The notes under the pieces are model-generated. The model worked only from the letters and a program-made list of their open reading frames with translations, was not told the origin of the DNA and searched no databases. Position numbers and translations under genes: made by a program. From positions 98,795,001 to 98,859,000 of the forward strand of contig NC_134110.1 of assembly GCF_040939455.1 (NCBI RefSeq): DNA of 64,000 nucleotides, read 5' to 3'. The stretch comes from Microcebus murinus. Taxonomy: Eukaryota; Chordata; Mammalia; Primates; Cheirogaleidae. Positions 1 through 14,930 of the stretch are shown here, in pieces; positions within the stretch are counted from its first letter, which is position 1; each line of letters begins with the position of its first letter.

Positions 1-1520
1 GTTTGCTGCTTTACATGTGGCATTTGTGGCTGGCTCGGATAATGTCTCGAGCTGGGCTTCCAACACCGCGTTTAGTAAAGAGACTGAACTAGGAGAGTCC
101 AGACCCACCGCGGGCGGGTCGGCGGCGCCGCCACCCTCAACACTCCCCCCCAAAATATGAGACAAGAGAATGCTCACAAGAAATTAGATCTAGGTAACTA
201 TGTAAAAGGGACTAGTCTCCGAAAGGCACCACAATTCCTTCCTGGTAAATTTGTTAAGTAAACTGCTACCTTATGACTCCCAGGGAGGGTGTTACATGAA
301 GTAGGGGGAGGGGCGCCCAAACCGAAGCTCCTGCAGCATCCGAAGGATGTGTACTCTCACCTGATTTCTCAGCAAGCTTACCTGCCAAAGATCAGTAGCT
401 AGTCTCCCGGAACAAGGCCACATAAAAATGGGGAACCCCTCGGTTTTCTTCCCCATCAGTTTCTCGACCTTCTTGGCTCCCAAGCGCAGCTCTCCCTGTA
501 ACGGGTTGGGCGAGGAAGAACATGAGGATGAAGAGTGTACAAGGGTAAATCCGTGCAAGTACATCGTTTTATACCCACATTTGGATTGTATTTCCTGTAC
601 TCTTATTATTTTTTAAGGAATTAGTCAAATAGATTAATCTAGACAGGTAAAATAGATTGTGGAACAGGCATTGTTTTTGTCTAGTTTTCAATGTTTAAGA
701 AAACTTATTAGTTCATAAAAGATTTTCCATTAGTAGAAAATTCTGCTTTGAGATCTTTGAAAAGATATTTATTACTATCTAGAAAAGTTAGAAAAGATCA
801 CAAATAGCAAAAAGCAAAGCTGCCCTGTCTACTCCTAGTTTCCTTACTTATATAATCCTTTGCAATGCATTTTTGCTTTATTTTCAAGCCCATTTTTTCA
901 GAAAAAAATAAACCTTTAAAGGAAAAGTACATCAGTTAAATTTGTTTACGATCAACTGCTTCAAAATTACAGATTAAAAATAACAGACTCTATGTGATTT
1001 GTTTAAGCAGATTTAAAGTTTTTCTTCTTGTGGGAACCTCAAAAGACCTGGGAACTAGAACCACCTTCTTACCTTGTCCCCAGTACAGACACTGGCTACT
1101 AAGGTAAGGGAGGGCGGCCGCAGAGTTAGAGAAGAGTTGGCTTAAAACAATTGTGTAAGAGTTCTTTGGAGAAAGAGCAATGACAGAGAAACTGAAGGCC
1201 AGGAGTTTGGAAAAGCTGTGTGTTTTTATGGATGCCACTAATAAGCCAGACTTGATAGATGACTTTGTTCTGGTAATATCACACAAAAAGTGGTAGCATT
1301 TTTCATCTCAGATCCCGGATGCAAGCTCTACTTTTTCATCACCTCTTTGTAGTGAACAAAGAAAATCTGTTCTGGAGATTGATGTATTGATTTCTTTGGC
1401 AAAGTTATCTCTAATTATGCAGGAATGGCTGTGTTAGTTGCCTTTGAAAACTCCATAAATACACTAACAAATACACAAACACATCAGCCTGTCTTAATGA
1501 TTAAGAGCCCCAAGTCTGAG
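1..1520. other. Upstream flank, no gene seen
   Basis: A small CpG-rich stretch is present at about 100-140. The rest is AT-rich unique sequence with short random reading frames that match no family I know. It may contain SOX17 upstream control elements, but nothing specific can be assigned. Confidence 0.5.
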
Positions 1521-1524
1521 GGTA

Positions 1525-1685
1525 GACTGCTGAGTGTGAATTCCATCCTGCCAAATCTGTGCTCTAGGGCAAGTCTTTTAACCTCTCTGTGCCTCAGTTT
1601 CCTCTTCTGGAAGATACAATGTCTACCTGATTAACTAGTTTGCTAATGTTTGGAGGGCTCTAGGAAGAATGAGTGGCATACTGTG
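1525..1685 (+). repeat. MIR element
   Basis: The segment has the MIR core, with 'gggcaagtctttt' followed by 'aacctctctgtgcctcagtttcctc' spread over 1566-1602 and the usual decayed tail. Sense orientation. Confidence 0.8.
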
Positions 1686-1689
1686 TCAT

Positions 1690-4646
<2,957 letters not shown>

Positions 4647-5010
4647 CAGGTCCCCATCTGCCGCAGCCCGCAGGCCAGAAGCAGTGTTACACACTTCCTG
4701 GAGGAGCTAAGGAAATCCTCAGCCTCATGTTTTGTTTTGTTTTTTAAGTTGCCTTGGCATATAATTTATGGTAATTTATTTTGTCTGCCACTTGAACAGT
4801 TGCGGAGGGGTTGTGGGGTTTTGTTTAAAATTAGTTCAGTGACTTGTTCCCCATAGTGGCATCCTCAAAACCCCATTTCCAAGTTCAAGTTAACCAGTTT
4901 CGAATGTGTCCCAAAACAACTTGCTCCATTTCCTGAAAATTTATTGATCATGGAAATTTTATTCTGGGTGTGTTTTTTTCAATCTTTTAAAAAAATAAAA
5001 TCTGGAATCT
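4647..5010 (+). other. SOX17: SOX17 3' untranslated region (end inferred)
   Basis: After the TGA stop the sequence becomes AT-rich, with long T runs (for example 4734-4745). The end is placed just past the only good polyadenylation hexamer, at 4994-4999. The segment is free of recognisable mobile elements. Confidence 0.7.
4994..4999 (+). terminator. SOX17: SOX17 polyadenylation signal AATAAA
   Basis: This canonical AATAAA lies 348 bases after the stop codon and is followed within 30 bases by T-rich sequence. It is the first canonical hexamer downstream of the gene. Confidence 0.75.
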
Positions 5011-6870
5011 TGCTTTTTCATTCTATTAGTGAATCCTGCTTTTTCACTTTGTCACACTAGTCTTATCAAAACCAATTTTTAAGACCAATGTTAAGTATTA
5101 ATACGAGTAGAAGTATATAGTTAATTGTAAATTTCTCATCTTATAATAGTAGACATAAATGCCTTCTAGGAGAAGCCCTACAAATAGACATTAGGATATC
5201 TTAGGTTTGATGTAATTGTTTCTGCCAGGGGAAAAAACCTCCTGGAATGAGCTTACTTTATATATTTCAAGTAATCCGAGTTTCCAAAACTTAATGGTTA
5301 ATCTTATTTTCAATTCTAGTATATCACTTTAGCCAGAGGGGTATGCCCAGGTAATTTCAGTTTTCTAGTTGAATCATAACTTCCTTGAGACCTGCCTAGA
5401 AAGCCTTTTTGGATTTTGGAGGGGGCTTATCTGTATGACACGGAATCTTTACATCCTCTTAATCTTTACTCTTTCTCAACACTGAACTTGCCTTTATTCC
5501 TCACATTTTTACACCTTAGGAAGTGGTGTTTCTGGGTTAAAAATAATTTGAAGGAGTCACAGGAACTGATCAAAATTAAATTTGCATTGTGACTTAATTT
5601 TTAATGAAATTTTGTATCTACTTTGAATAGTATTTTTTGCTTTTATATTTACATACATGGATGACTGCATTTCCTGACGCCGAAATTCTTAAATGTGGGG
5701 GAGGATACACAGACGATTTGCGGCAGTGTGCTCTACACATATGGCTGAAGCTGCAGCTTCAGTGCTAGCCTAGCAATGTCATTTCCTTACCAGGAAGAAG
5801 CTGAGTTACCCACAGGGTCGCAAGCAGAGGGTGGGGATTGGCCATTGCAATCTGCAGTGCTAATTGCTGTGGTGCTTCTTACTACCTTTTACAGATTGAG
5901 ACACAAATGCAAACAGATGACTTGTAATGGTGTTTCCTGTGTCAGATGCTTGTCCAATGCCATTCTGAACAGTTCAAGGTGGGGCAAACCTACAAGCTTA
6001 GGTGTACTCCCCATTTTGCAAGTGGGCAAAGCCCTCTCCTGCCACACATGTGATGTGGGCTTCCTATTACAAGTTGTTGCAGCATGTCTATTCACTATTA
6101 TCGTTTGTGCCAGGGTATGCCCATGGGCACTGGGAGAATTTACATTCTGGTGGTGAGAAACTTTATAATTCTCCATACTGGTAGAGAAAGAGGTTGGAAG
6201 TTAGTTTCAAGTATTTATATGGGAGACATACCTGAGCTGAAGTTTGGCTAGCTTCTTTCAAAAAATGGCAGGGTATTTGTTTTTTAGAAGAGATTCCTGG
6301 ATTCTAGGAATGGGAGGGATAGAAGGTTTCAGTGAGAAAAGGTTAGTCTATTTTCTTAGGTATTACAGAGGCTGCCTTTAAAAATGTATAATTATTAAAG
6401 TTCCCCCCAGGATTATCTAATATAATTTAATTTATTTCTAGTGTCCTACCCTTTTCCACATTCTTTCTTCCTCTGACCCCAGATAGATCTTTTCTCCTTC
6501 CAGCCTGAATTCCTTACCCAAGATGTCCCAAGGGTTCCCAGTAGCTAAAGTGAGCAGAGGGGCCTCACCTGCCCAGGTTCAAGGCCAGGTTGCCTTTCAG
6601 ATTACACTAGACCCAGGTGGCTGCTACCTCTTAACAATATTAAGATAAACAGGAAGAAGAGGAAGGGAGAAAAGAAAGAACTTCAGGGGGAAGGATCCAA
6701 AGTCCTGTTAAGTTACATTCTTAACTATTCACCAGGTATGGGTGGGAAAGTCATAAATGCTGAAATCGTTAGGGTAATTTTAATGCTTTAAAATAATTTG
6801 GAGGGGTGTTAGTCTTCACAAATACTTCTTGGGGATAGGAGCATAAGGCCATTTCCTTCTCTTTCCTCAA
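5011..6870. other. SOX17 3' flank, no gene or clear repeat
   Basis: This is unique, AT-rich sequence. An open frame at 5776-6156 codes for a hydrophobic peptide with no recognised domain and poor coding character, and I regard it as chance. No RNA gene was recognised. Confidence 0.5.
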
Positions 6871-6877
6871 GCACTCA

Positions 6878-7262
6878 GGTGAAGTGACCATAGGTGCCAG
6901 CTAGTGATTGTTCTGTTTTGTTTTTAAGTATTCATCTCAGTTTTTCACTGTTTTACTTTGGAAACAAATACATGAAGGATACATTACTCTTCCCATCTCT
7001 ATTTCTGATATACTTTAGAAATATGTATTTTTCTAAATACATATTTAGAGGAGGAGGGATGGGCGAGGTGGCTCATGCCTGTAGTCCCAGCCACTTGGGA
7101 GGCTGAGGCAAGAGAATCACTGGAGCCCAGGAGATTGTTGCAGTGAGCTGTGATGGTGCCACTGCACTCTAGCCCAGGCCACAGAGTGAGACTGTCTCAA
7201 AAGAAAAAAAAAAAAAAAGAAAGAAATATATCAGGACGTAAGAATCCAGGCCACTCTTGTTG
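6878..7262 (+). repeat. Copy A of an old local direct duplication, split by an Alu
   Basis: Starting at 'gaagtgaccataggtgccag' the sequence parallels 7950-8186 ('gaagtgaccactggtatcag'). It continues through 'actttggaaacaaatacatg' and ends at 'gtaagaatccag'. The homology is interrupted by a 33-base hairpin-containing filler and a monomeric Alu. The copies are roughly 75-80% alike by eye. Confidence 0.65.
7058..7221 (+). mobile_element. Monomeric Alu-like element (FLAM/FRAM type)
   Basis: The element runs 'ggtggctcatgcctgtagtc' to 'gagactgtctcaaaag' plus an A tail. Only one arm is present. 'agaaatat' occurs at 7017-7024 and 7222-7229 and may be the target duplication. Confidence 0.85.
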
Positions 7263-7760
7263 AGTTCTAAGCACCTTAGTCTCCAGCCGAGATCAGCGGC
7301 AGTAACCATACCTGGGTGTTCCTATGCTTGCATAATTCCCTCCCACACCTCACCTGGGCTGGACTTGCTACTCTAACCCACTAGACTGTAGTAGAACGAT
7401 GCTGGATGCTGCGCAGCTCTCATAACAACTCTTAAGAAGGCTGGGCAGGTTCTGTTTCTTGTGCTCTTGGGAGACCTGCACTACTGTGCATAAAGTCCAG
7501 TCACCCTTAACCAAGGTGGGGAGGCCATGTGGAGATACCTCGAGGAGGGGCGACTCCCTGCAAAGGGAGAGGGCTCAGCCTTCACTCCAGCTGTCTCCTG
7601 CTTGCCCCAAACTCAGAATTCCAGAAGAATAAATTCCCAGAAGGGCCAAGGGGCAATCCACAAATTGGAGAGATTTTTTTAAAAAGTTATTGTTACAAGT
7701 CACTAAATTTTGGGTTACTTTGTTATGTAGCAACGGATTAGTGAAACAGTTGTCATCCTT
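7263..7760 (+). repeat. Probable MLT1-type LTR remnant
   Basis: The 3' part ('gttacaagtcactaaatttt' then 'gggttactttgttatgtagc') resembles the tail of old MaLR/MLT1 long terminal repeats. The 5' boundary is unclear and the left 200 bases may be unique. Confidence 0.45.
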
Positions 7761-7949
7761 AAACCCTTTCTGATTTTTAAGGATACGAATGTGGGCACTG
7801 GTGGCAAAATCAGGAAAAGAGCTTTGGGGCCTGTCAGAGACATGATTATAGATTATTAATAAAGTGAGGACAGAATGTAAAACTTGTACCCAGGTTTTGG
7901 ACCCTCCATGACATCACCAAGTGCATAGACTCCTGTTTCTCCAAGCAGA

Positions 7950-8186
7950 CTTAGATGAAGTGACCACTGGTATCAGCTAGTGATTTTTTACAAATATATC
8001 AAATTTGTCTGAATTTTTTCTACTGTTTTATTTTGGAAGCAAATACATAAAGGACAATTTTTCTGCTGTTTTATTTTGGAAGCAAATACCAAAAGGACAT
8101 ACATTGCTTTCCCCTCCATCTCTACTTTTGATGCATTAGAAACAAGTCAGAAGGTAAGAATCCAGCCCTTTTATGGGCTAAGATAT
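7950..8186 (+). repeat. Copy B of the local direct duplication, with an internal ~44-bp tandem repeat
   Basis: This pairs with 6878-7262. Inside it the segment 'actgttttattttggaagc' plus 'aaatac' is present twice in a row (near 8021-8046 and 8065-8090). The older copy A carries it only once. Confidence 0.65.
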
Positions 8187-9825
8187 CCAGACTTGATGCC
8201 AGTGTAACATATACACACTTTTGAGGGATCCAGAAAAACGAGGAAAAGGGTACTTTTTTCCTCATGAGAACACTTACTATATCTCTATTAAAGCCACCAG
8301 GCAGATCTGATAAATTACAGATAAATTTATACAAGCGGCTAAGAGATGATATTATGATGAAACTTTTTGTTTTACTTATTTTTATCTTGCAAGATCATTT
8401 TACTTTTAGTTTGAATCACACTGCACAAAGACATCAGCTTGTATTTGCGCTAATATTAGAAAAAGCTCAAATAAGCAAAAGGAATTCAGAGAAAATGGAA
8501 GGGGGTACAATGAACCAAAACATACCATCTCAGTCTAACATTTTTGAATGTCCTGTTTCATTGATTTTAATACATAGAACTGTGCCTGTCATATAATATA
8601 TGTTCAACATTCACTCCTCCATACCCCACCCCAATTCCTCTTTGATTTGTTTGACAATAGTGGACGGGGAGAGGTATTTTATGTCCATTATTTTAGCACA
8701 AATTTATTTTTGCTGCTTACAATGTGCTTCCTTCTGGATCCACAATATTCATCTCAAGAAAAATAGTGCAGACGCCCTTACCCCATCCCCCTCTAGGCTC
8801 AAATTCCTTCACATGATGAGCGAGTGGTGGACAGTATTTCTTTAGGTCGTCTGCCTGGGATACAGCTGCATTTCCTCCTTCATTTTTCACTGTAGCACCT
8901 ATCCCTGCCTTCTTCCTAATGAGAAGTTTTCTGTGTGCTTTTCTTCTGAATTATCAAGCAGCTTTATGGAAATAAACAATTCCATTTGCACCATCTCCCA
9001 TATACAAACACTGACCACACACCACCAGCATCTCTCCTAGCTTTGTTCAAGATATTGGAAGGTAATATTTGTTAGTGCAGGGCCTCCCTAGGATGTAGCA
9101 AGTGCTTCTTTAATGTAAAAGTTTCTCTGTAGCTCAGACCCAAACAGTCTGTGTTTGTCTGCAGAAAAGAATGTTAAAATCTAACTATTCTTGCTGAAGA
9201 AATTTTAGTTTTGAGAATCTTATTTCCACTTTAATCAAAGCCTTAAACTTTGCCAAATTTGACTTCATAACACCTATTCCCAAAACTGATGTTGCTCAAA
9301 AAGATGATCTTGTGAGGTCATACTCTGGGTGGACATTCAGATAAGAATAAGCAAACGTCAGTGGATGTGCTGTGGATCCCACTTCGCTGTGAGTCAGTGC
9401 CTTCCCATAAGCCTGGCACCTGGATAGAAAAGGAAAAGAACTGTGGCAGGCATGCAGTAAGCCAGCAGTTTCCTCTGTCTGATTCCTCTGGCTATAGGGA
9501 GAGCTCCAGGGGGGCAGGGACTGTCACACTTCCACTTTGTATCACCTGACCTGGCACTCTGAAAACTGACGAGTAACTTGGTGGTAGTTGGTACCACAGT
9601 TTTCCACTGGGGCTTTTCTAGAGAACGCAGTTCTTGTTTTGTCACTCTCAATTTTCTGTTTGGGATGGTCACCCAAGTGGTGGTTATTCCTTTCTTCTGA
9701 ATAATGTATCCAAACATAAAAATGTAACGATGCAAGACAGTAAACTACTGGAGCAAGGAGTAGAGAATGACTGAAAAATGCCAAGGGTGGCAGTGCTCCA
9801 AAAGAAGAAAAATCCCTGCCAGAGG
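8187..9825. other. No gene; mostly unique non-coding sequence
   Basis: Only short, unrelated open frames are seen. No RNA gene or confident mobile element was found. Confidence 0.45.
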
Positions 9826-9965
9826 TTCACCTGGCTAAGCACCTTAGCTTTGTGAGTTATGAGATGTCACTAACCTTTTCTGAACTTGTCTGCTCATCTG
9901 TAAAAAGTAAGGATAATGACAAAAGCCTCACTGGATGGCTGAAGGGGTTAGATGGGTTTCTGCGG
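9826..9965 (+). repeat. MIR element
   Basis: The segment has MIR-like order: 'ctaaccttttctgaacttg' followed by 'tctgctcatctgtaaaaag' and 'aaggataatgac'. Confidence 0.7.
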
Positions 9966-11480
9966 CAGGGAATGCTTTAGTGCCACAGAAAGTGATCCCC
10001 TCATATTTTGATTTCATATAGCTCTACTTCAGCTGACTTGGGGGTGTTAATTTCATCCTTCCTTTGGGAAAGAGAAGACAACAGTAAACTCACCTCCCTG
10101 GGTGCTTTGCTTACTGGAATGATGATTTTACAGCTTTGTAAGACTGTCTATATTTACTGGAGACACAAACCATCTGTGTTTTGCTCTGCACTGTGGACAA
10201 GTCAATCTCTTTAATTATAAACGAGAATGGAAATCATTGTCGCTAGAGGAACTTTGTATAGAACGTCTCAATACATACAAACTCCCATTTTGCATGGACA
10301 TTTCAAGGTCTTTATAAAAGGGACAGCTATTTGGAACACACTGACATTGTGTCTGACAACATTCACTTTTCTGTCCACCCCCTCCTCTCACTAGTATGGT
10401 TTCTAAAGTCCTGCATCATATTTCCATGGCATTTGCTTTTTTTTTTTTTTTTTGGCCTAAAGAGAGTCTGAATTCTTGAGGGTGAATCAGCAGAGTGTAA
10501 TGGGGAGGACAGCAAATAAAGAAATAGATTCTGGCTTCCAGAAGTTCCAAGTAATGCTGAAATGTGATCCTCAGGTTTTTAAATCACTCAGTCCTCAGAA
10601 GTTTTTCTACAGGGCAACAGTGGATGAATTAATAAGAAGAAAATTCAGAGACACAGTCAAAAGGGAGGAATGATTTTATAGCTGCCCACTCTACAGTGGA
10701 TTCTTCTGCTTTTTAAAAATAAATATTTGTTTGAACGTTTGAACACAATGGCAGGTGTGCATACACATGCCAAGAATATTAAACTGAAAAAGCTTCTTAC
10801 AATTATAGGGGACAGAAATAGAAAATAAAAATTCAGGGTTTTAGTTTTAACAGAGATTGTGGCTATGGAAAGTGTATAGCTTTTATTTATTTATTTAAAA
10901 AAACAATTTAAAGATGTAAATGATGCACATGCTTACAGAAGACTCAAAAACATTACAAATGGGCTTGTAATTTAAATAGACTGAGATATCAGAAGTCCCA
11001 TCTTTCCCCAGCCCCAGTCCCACGGGTCAGGATCAATCTTTTTTTTTTTCTACTAGGCATTGCCTATATTAATATTTCTGCTTGTTTGGCAGTAATTAAT
11101 ATGCTATGCCTGCATGAATAATTTTGAGTTTATAAAATGTAGACATTACTTGCTGCTATGATGGCTAGAAATGTCCTGCCCTCCTCTGTCCTCCGACTGC
11201 GGTTTCATCCTTATTCCATTACCCAGAAAGGTGAGGATGTCGTCCCCCACCCCTTCCCTGAGGCACGCCTCCCTTCGTCCCCCAGAGATGGATATTTTTT
11301 GACGGATATAGGCGGGAGGCGCACACGGAATATTGATGCACACGTCATATGAAAAGGTATCTTTTTAAAAAAGAAAATAACATTTCTATCAATCCTAGAC
11401 AGTCGGGACCGCTAGCCTCCGCGGCTGTGACTTCACTTATTTCTTACACCCACTAAGAAAGAGAAGTAGTTTCCCTAAAG
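9966..11480. other. No gene; unique or decayed sequence
   Basis: AT-rich sequence with two poly(T) runs (10439-10455 and 11040-11050). From 11490 the composition becomes CpG-rich towards the SOX17-like region. Confidence 0.4.
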
Positions 11481-11489
11481 CTTCACGCA

Positions 11490-12790
11490 AAGGAAAAATG
11501 AAGTCACGTAACAAGGGAAAGCCTAGGCCCAGTGGCGGGTGCCCCGCGCCCCACCGCTCGCTGCGGCGGCGCCTCCCGCGCGGCATCGCGGAGCAGCCGG
11601 GCGCTGCCCTCCCCTGGCCCGGAACCCGCGCTGCTGCTGCAGTTAATTCAGGGAGACACTTAACAGGAGCCTGGACTGACTTTAACTCGAAAGGTAAAAG
11701 AACGTAGGCTTAATGGGGGGAAAAGGCAGGGAGTGTGGACAGAGGCGAGCACAGCCCGCGCCGCCGTGGCCACCTCGGCAGCCAGGACGGAATGCTGCGA
11801 CGTGGCGCGCCGGCTCCGAGGCGTTCTGAGCCCTTGGCTTTGCGTCCCGGGGCCGGGCGCCACAGCGAGCGCTCACGCCCTCGGCCTGAAGCGGTGCAGC
11901 GCGCAGGTCGCGGCTGCGCTCCCGTGGGTCCAGGAGCCTGCCTGCCGCGCCAAGGCTTCAGAAGGTCCCAGCGTGACATCCGGACCGGCGGTCCTCGCGG
12001 TAGGGGAGGGGATTCGGGTCTCCGCGTGCTTTCCGTTGAGGGGAAAATAAAACTCTACAACCGTCCGCTGCTGCCCTTTAGAGAACCGAGGCTGCCCGCT
12101 GCGGTTCCCGGCGCGGGAGTTCTCGGCCACACGCAGCCTGGAGGCGGGAGCACCGGTGCTCTGCGGGCCGCATCTTTGAAGAACAGACCCGCCACCCGGA
12201 GGCGCCCGCAGTGTCGCTAGGCCGGGACTGGCCCGGAACGCGGGCAACAGGTTCGGACCGGAGACCCGCGCGGGGCCGGGGACAGCTCCCTGCCTCGCTC
12301 CCCGCCCCTCCCCGCAGGGCGGGGACGCGGCGGGCCCGCGGAGGGTTGCGCGGCGAGGCTGGAGCGCGCGTGCAGCCCGGACGCGGGATACGCCGGAGAC
12401 GACCTGAACTGGACCCAGTGCCCGCCGCCAGCGGGGACGCCAGGCGGGGCCCCAGGTCCTAGGCCGAGTCGTGAACCCTCTGAGGGACAGGACGTGAAGG
12501 GCGAGGCGGCGGCGAGCGAGCAGAGAGCGCCGGCCAGGGCCGAGGGCCGAGCCGAGCGCGGGTCTCGAGTCCGCAGTCTTCCACGTGTGGCTGAGGTCGA
12601 GCGCCGCGGCCGCCCAGGACCCCCGCCTGCGAGACGCCCAGCTGCGCCCGACGCCGGGGGAGGCGGCGCGCGGGGGACGGAGGCGCCGGAGCGGAGGACG
12701 TGGGAGGGGGCCCTCCGCGGCGGAAGACCCGGGCTCGGCGACGTCGCCCTGGTGGGTCCGTGGCCCTGCCTCGGAGAACTCCCCGTGTGC
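11490..12790. promoter_or_regulatory. CpG-rich island at the 5' end of the SOX17-like copy
   Basis: The sequence is strongly GC- and CpG-rich. It covers about 700 bases upstream of the duplicate leader plus its exon-1 remnant. Long frames on both strands arise from the base composition. Retained CpG density in a decayed gene copy suggests germline hypomethylation or some remaining regulatory use, which is inference. Confidence 0.7.
12370..12657 (+). pseudogene. Exon-1-like block of the SOX17 pseudogene
   Basis: Matching strings include 'cggacgcgggatacgcc' (gene 'cggatgcgggatacgcc'), 'gtgaagggcgaggcgg' and 'gagcgccggcc', each in gene order. The HMG start is recognisable as 'gggtctcgagtccgcag' followed by 'cttccacgtgtggctgagg' (gene 'cttcatggtgtgggctaagg'). 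The bases coding the PMNA part are deleted. Confidence 0.85.
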
Positions 12791-13007
12791 AGTGAGTTTT
12801 GCCTTTAGAGAAACGACACTTGACTGGCAAGTGCAAAATCGTCTTGGGGGATGGGAGATGAAATAAAACAAAAAGTTCAAAACCAAATTGTTAGTCATCT
12901 CCAGGTATAAATGACAACAAATTTTGAAGTCTTGGGAAAGATTTTAAGGTGCTGTCTAATAAGGCCAAATTCACTAAAAAAGAAAGCTGGAATAACCCTT
13001 TTCCAAG

Positions 13008-13042
<35 letters not shown>

Positions 13043-14340
13043 ACTCTATTCCCTTTTCATTTCTCAGGTAAGGAATTGAGAGATGGGGGTACTCACTACA
13101 GATAAAACTGCTGTCCATTAACGGAGCTGGAAATGCATTCAACAGCACCTTTCAGAAAGAAAACGATTAAGCTTTAGAATTTCACGCTAGCCAGATTGCA
13201 GTCTTGAACTCTTTTTTGTTGCTAACGCTTAAATTAGAAAAGCCGGGAGAGAGTGGCCTCTACTTGTTCACAGTTCAGCTTCAGTCTTGTGAAGTTAAGG
13301 GGAGAGGTTTTCAAAAATCTTTTTTCTAAGAGAAAGAATAAAATGGCAGACTTAATTTTCATAAGATCAATGTAAAGTCCGTGTCTCCTGCATAAAATAA
13401 TCACTTAAAATTATTTACTTTTTAAATAAAAATTTAGCAGTTTATGAAGAGAAAACAAAGTCATTCCTGCCCCACTCCCAATTTCAGATATAATGACTGC
13501 TTTCGATGCCCTGTGTCCCTTGCACACATTTTCTCGCCATCCACAGTCCTACAGACATGCAGGAATCCACCCCCACGGGATCACATTTTCCTGCTCTCCT
13601 GAAACTTGCTTCCTCAGGTAACGATATACATTGGGCAGCCTTTATTCCTAGAAGATGGCCTTCCATTTACACCTGATGGCCTTCTCCGCTTTTCCGTGTG
13701 TTCAGACCCACTCGTCCGGTCTCCAGTCCAGTTAAGTTTACATCTGTGACTTAATCCTTTCACGCACAGTTTGAACCCTAGACAGCACACTCAATCGAAA
13801 TCTGAGCGCGTGCACAAGAATGGATAGTACCTGCACTTCAACACAGAGGCCTCAGCGTGGAGCACATTTCACTCAGCAAGGAAAGGGGTAGAAATTGCGC
13901 ACTCCCTAAGTGCAATCTTTACAAGACCGGTTCTTTCTGTATCTCAGCGGTGCTGGCAGCGAGAGGTGCACACAAAATTCCCGGGTGTTACTCCCTCCTG
14001 GAGAACTGTCCCTCGGTTGCCTGCTTACAGGGGCAGGGGTTGACCTGCCACAATGCCTTGTTGGTATTTCCAGGACCCTAATATTAAGGCTGAGAAAGCT
14101 GATTCTGTCGAGGAGGTGAGATCTGCTCCAGTAATCGCAGGCTGATGAAGTCCCTGGGGTCCCTGCTCGGCATCACTGTTTGGCGTCACTTCCCAGTTGG
14201 GCGTAACTTGCACTACCACCCTGTCTTCGCCTGGATTATAAAGTGTGGGGGCACCGCTTTGCAGGCTTCCCGCCAGCTTGGGAGATTTGGAACACGCCTG
14301 CGCTTTGAGAGTTAGCAAGCGACTGGGTCCCCAGCGGGGC
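12658..14340 (+). other. Intron-like interval of the SOX17 pseudogene
   Basis: It lies between the dead donor and the first exon-2 similarity, about three times the length of the real intron. It holds a (GA)n run at 13012-13041 and otherwise AT-rich sequence with no confident mobile element. It probably grew by insertions and also swallowed the lost start of exon 2. Confidence 0.55.
13012..13041 (+). repeat. (GA)n microsatellite
   Basis: About 15 perfect GA units. Confidence 0.95.
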
Positions 14341-14429
14341 GAGTGCGGCGGAGGAACCGCCTTCCCCGGGGAGGCGGCGCCGAGCTGGGGTCCCCAGGGA
14401 GCAGACCGGCTAACCGACCGGCCTCCCAG

Positions 14430-14930
14430 CCGCAGGTGGCCTCCTGGCCTGGGCCTGCCCTCCCACTCCCAGCAGGGCTCCCCCGCGGGCCCGCCGCAGC
14501 TGCCCCGCACGTGGGCGGCCACTACAACCACTGCCAGGACCCGGGCGTCCCCGCTTGACGGCTACCTGCTGCCCAAGCCCGACGCGTCCCCGCCGGCCGG
14601 CGTGGAGCCCGACCCGGCCTGCGCAGCGGAACTGCCGGGGCTGCCCGGCGGCCGGCACCTTCGGCTGCGCGCGGGCTCGGAGTAAGCCCGCCGCCCCGCA
14701 ACGCCAGGCCTCCTGGCGCCCCCCAGCGCCCCGCACGTGTACTGCTGGGTGACGGGCTATGGGTGACCGGCTCGGGCGGCTTTGCCGTGGCGGCAGCTCC
14801 AGATGCCGTCGCGGCAGCAGGAGCAGCACCCGGCAGGCGGCCGTCACCCGCTTCCGAGGCGCTGCCGTCCCGGACCGCGCGGACGCCAGCCGGCTCGCTG
14901 GGCAGTCCAGGGACAGCTCAGGTGCCAGTG
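14430..14930 (+). pseudogene. Exon-2-like block of the SOX17 pseudogene
   Basis: It parallels the gene from about residue 175 on. Examples are 'cctgggcctgccctcccac', 'cccgcgggcccgccgc', 'gtgggcggccactacaacc', 'gacggctacctgctgccc', 'ggcgtggagcccgacccgg' and 'cctcctggcgccccccagc'. The gene has near-identical strings in the same order between 3930 and 4275. Similarity fades after about 14890, where the gene's DRTEFEQYL region should be. Stops and frameshifts are frequent. Confidence 0.88.

Noticed and set aside
11735..12898. Open frames of 161 codons (+) and 341 codons (-) at the CpG-rich duplicate
   Set aside because: Both come from GC-rich composition that rarely makes stops. The plus-strand frame is not the SOX17-like frame and the minus-strand one has no known domain.
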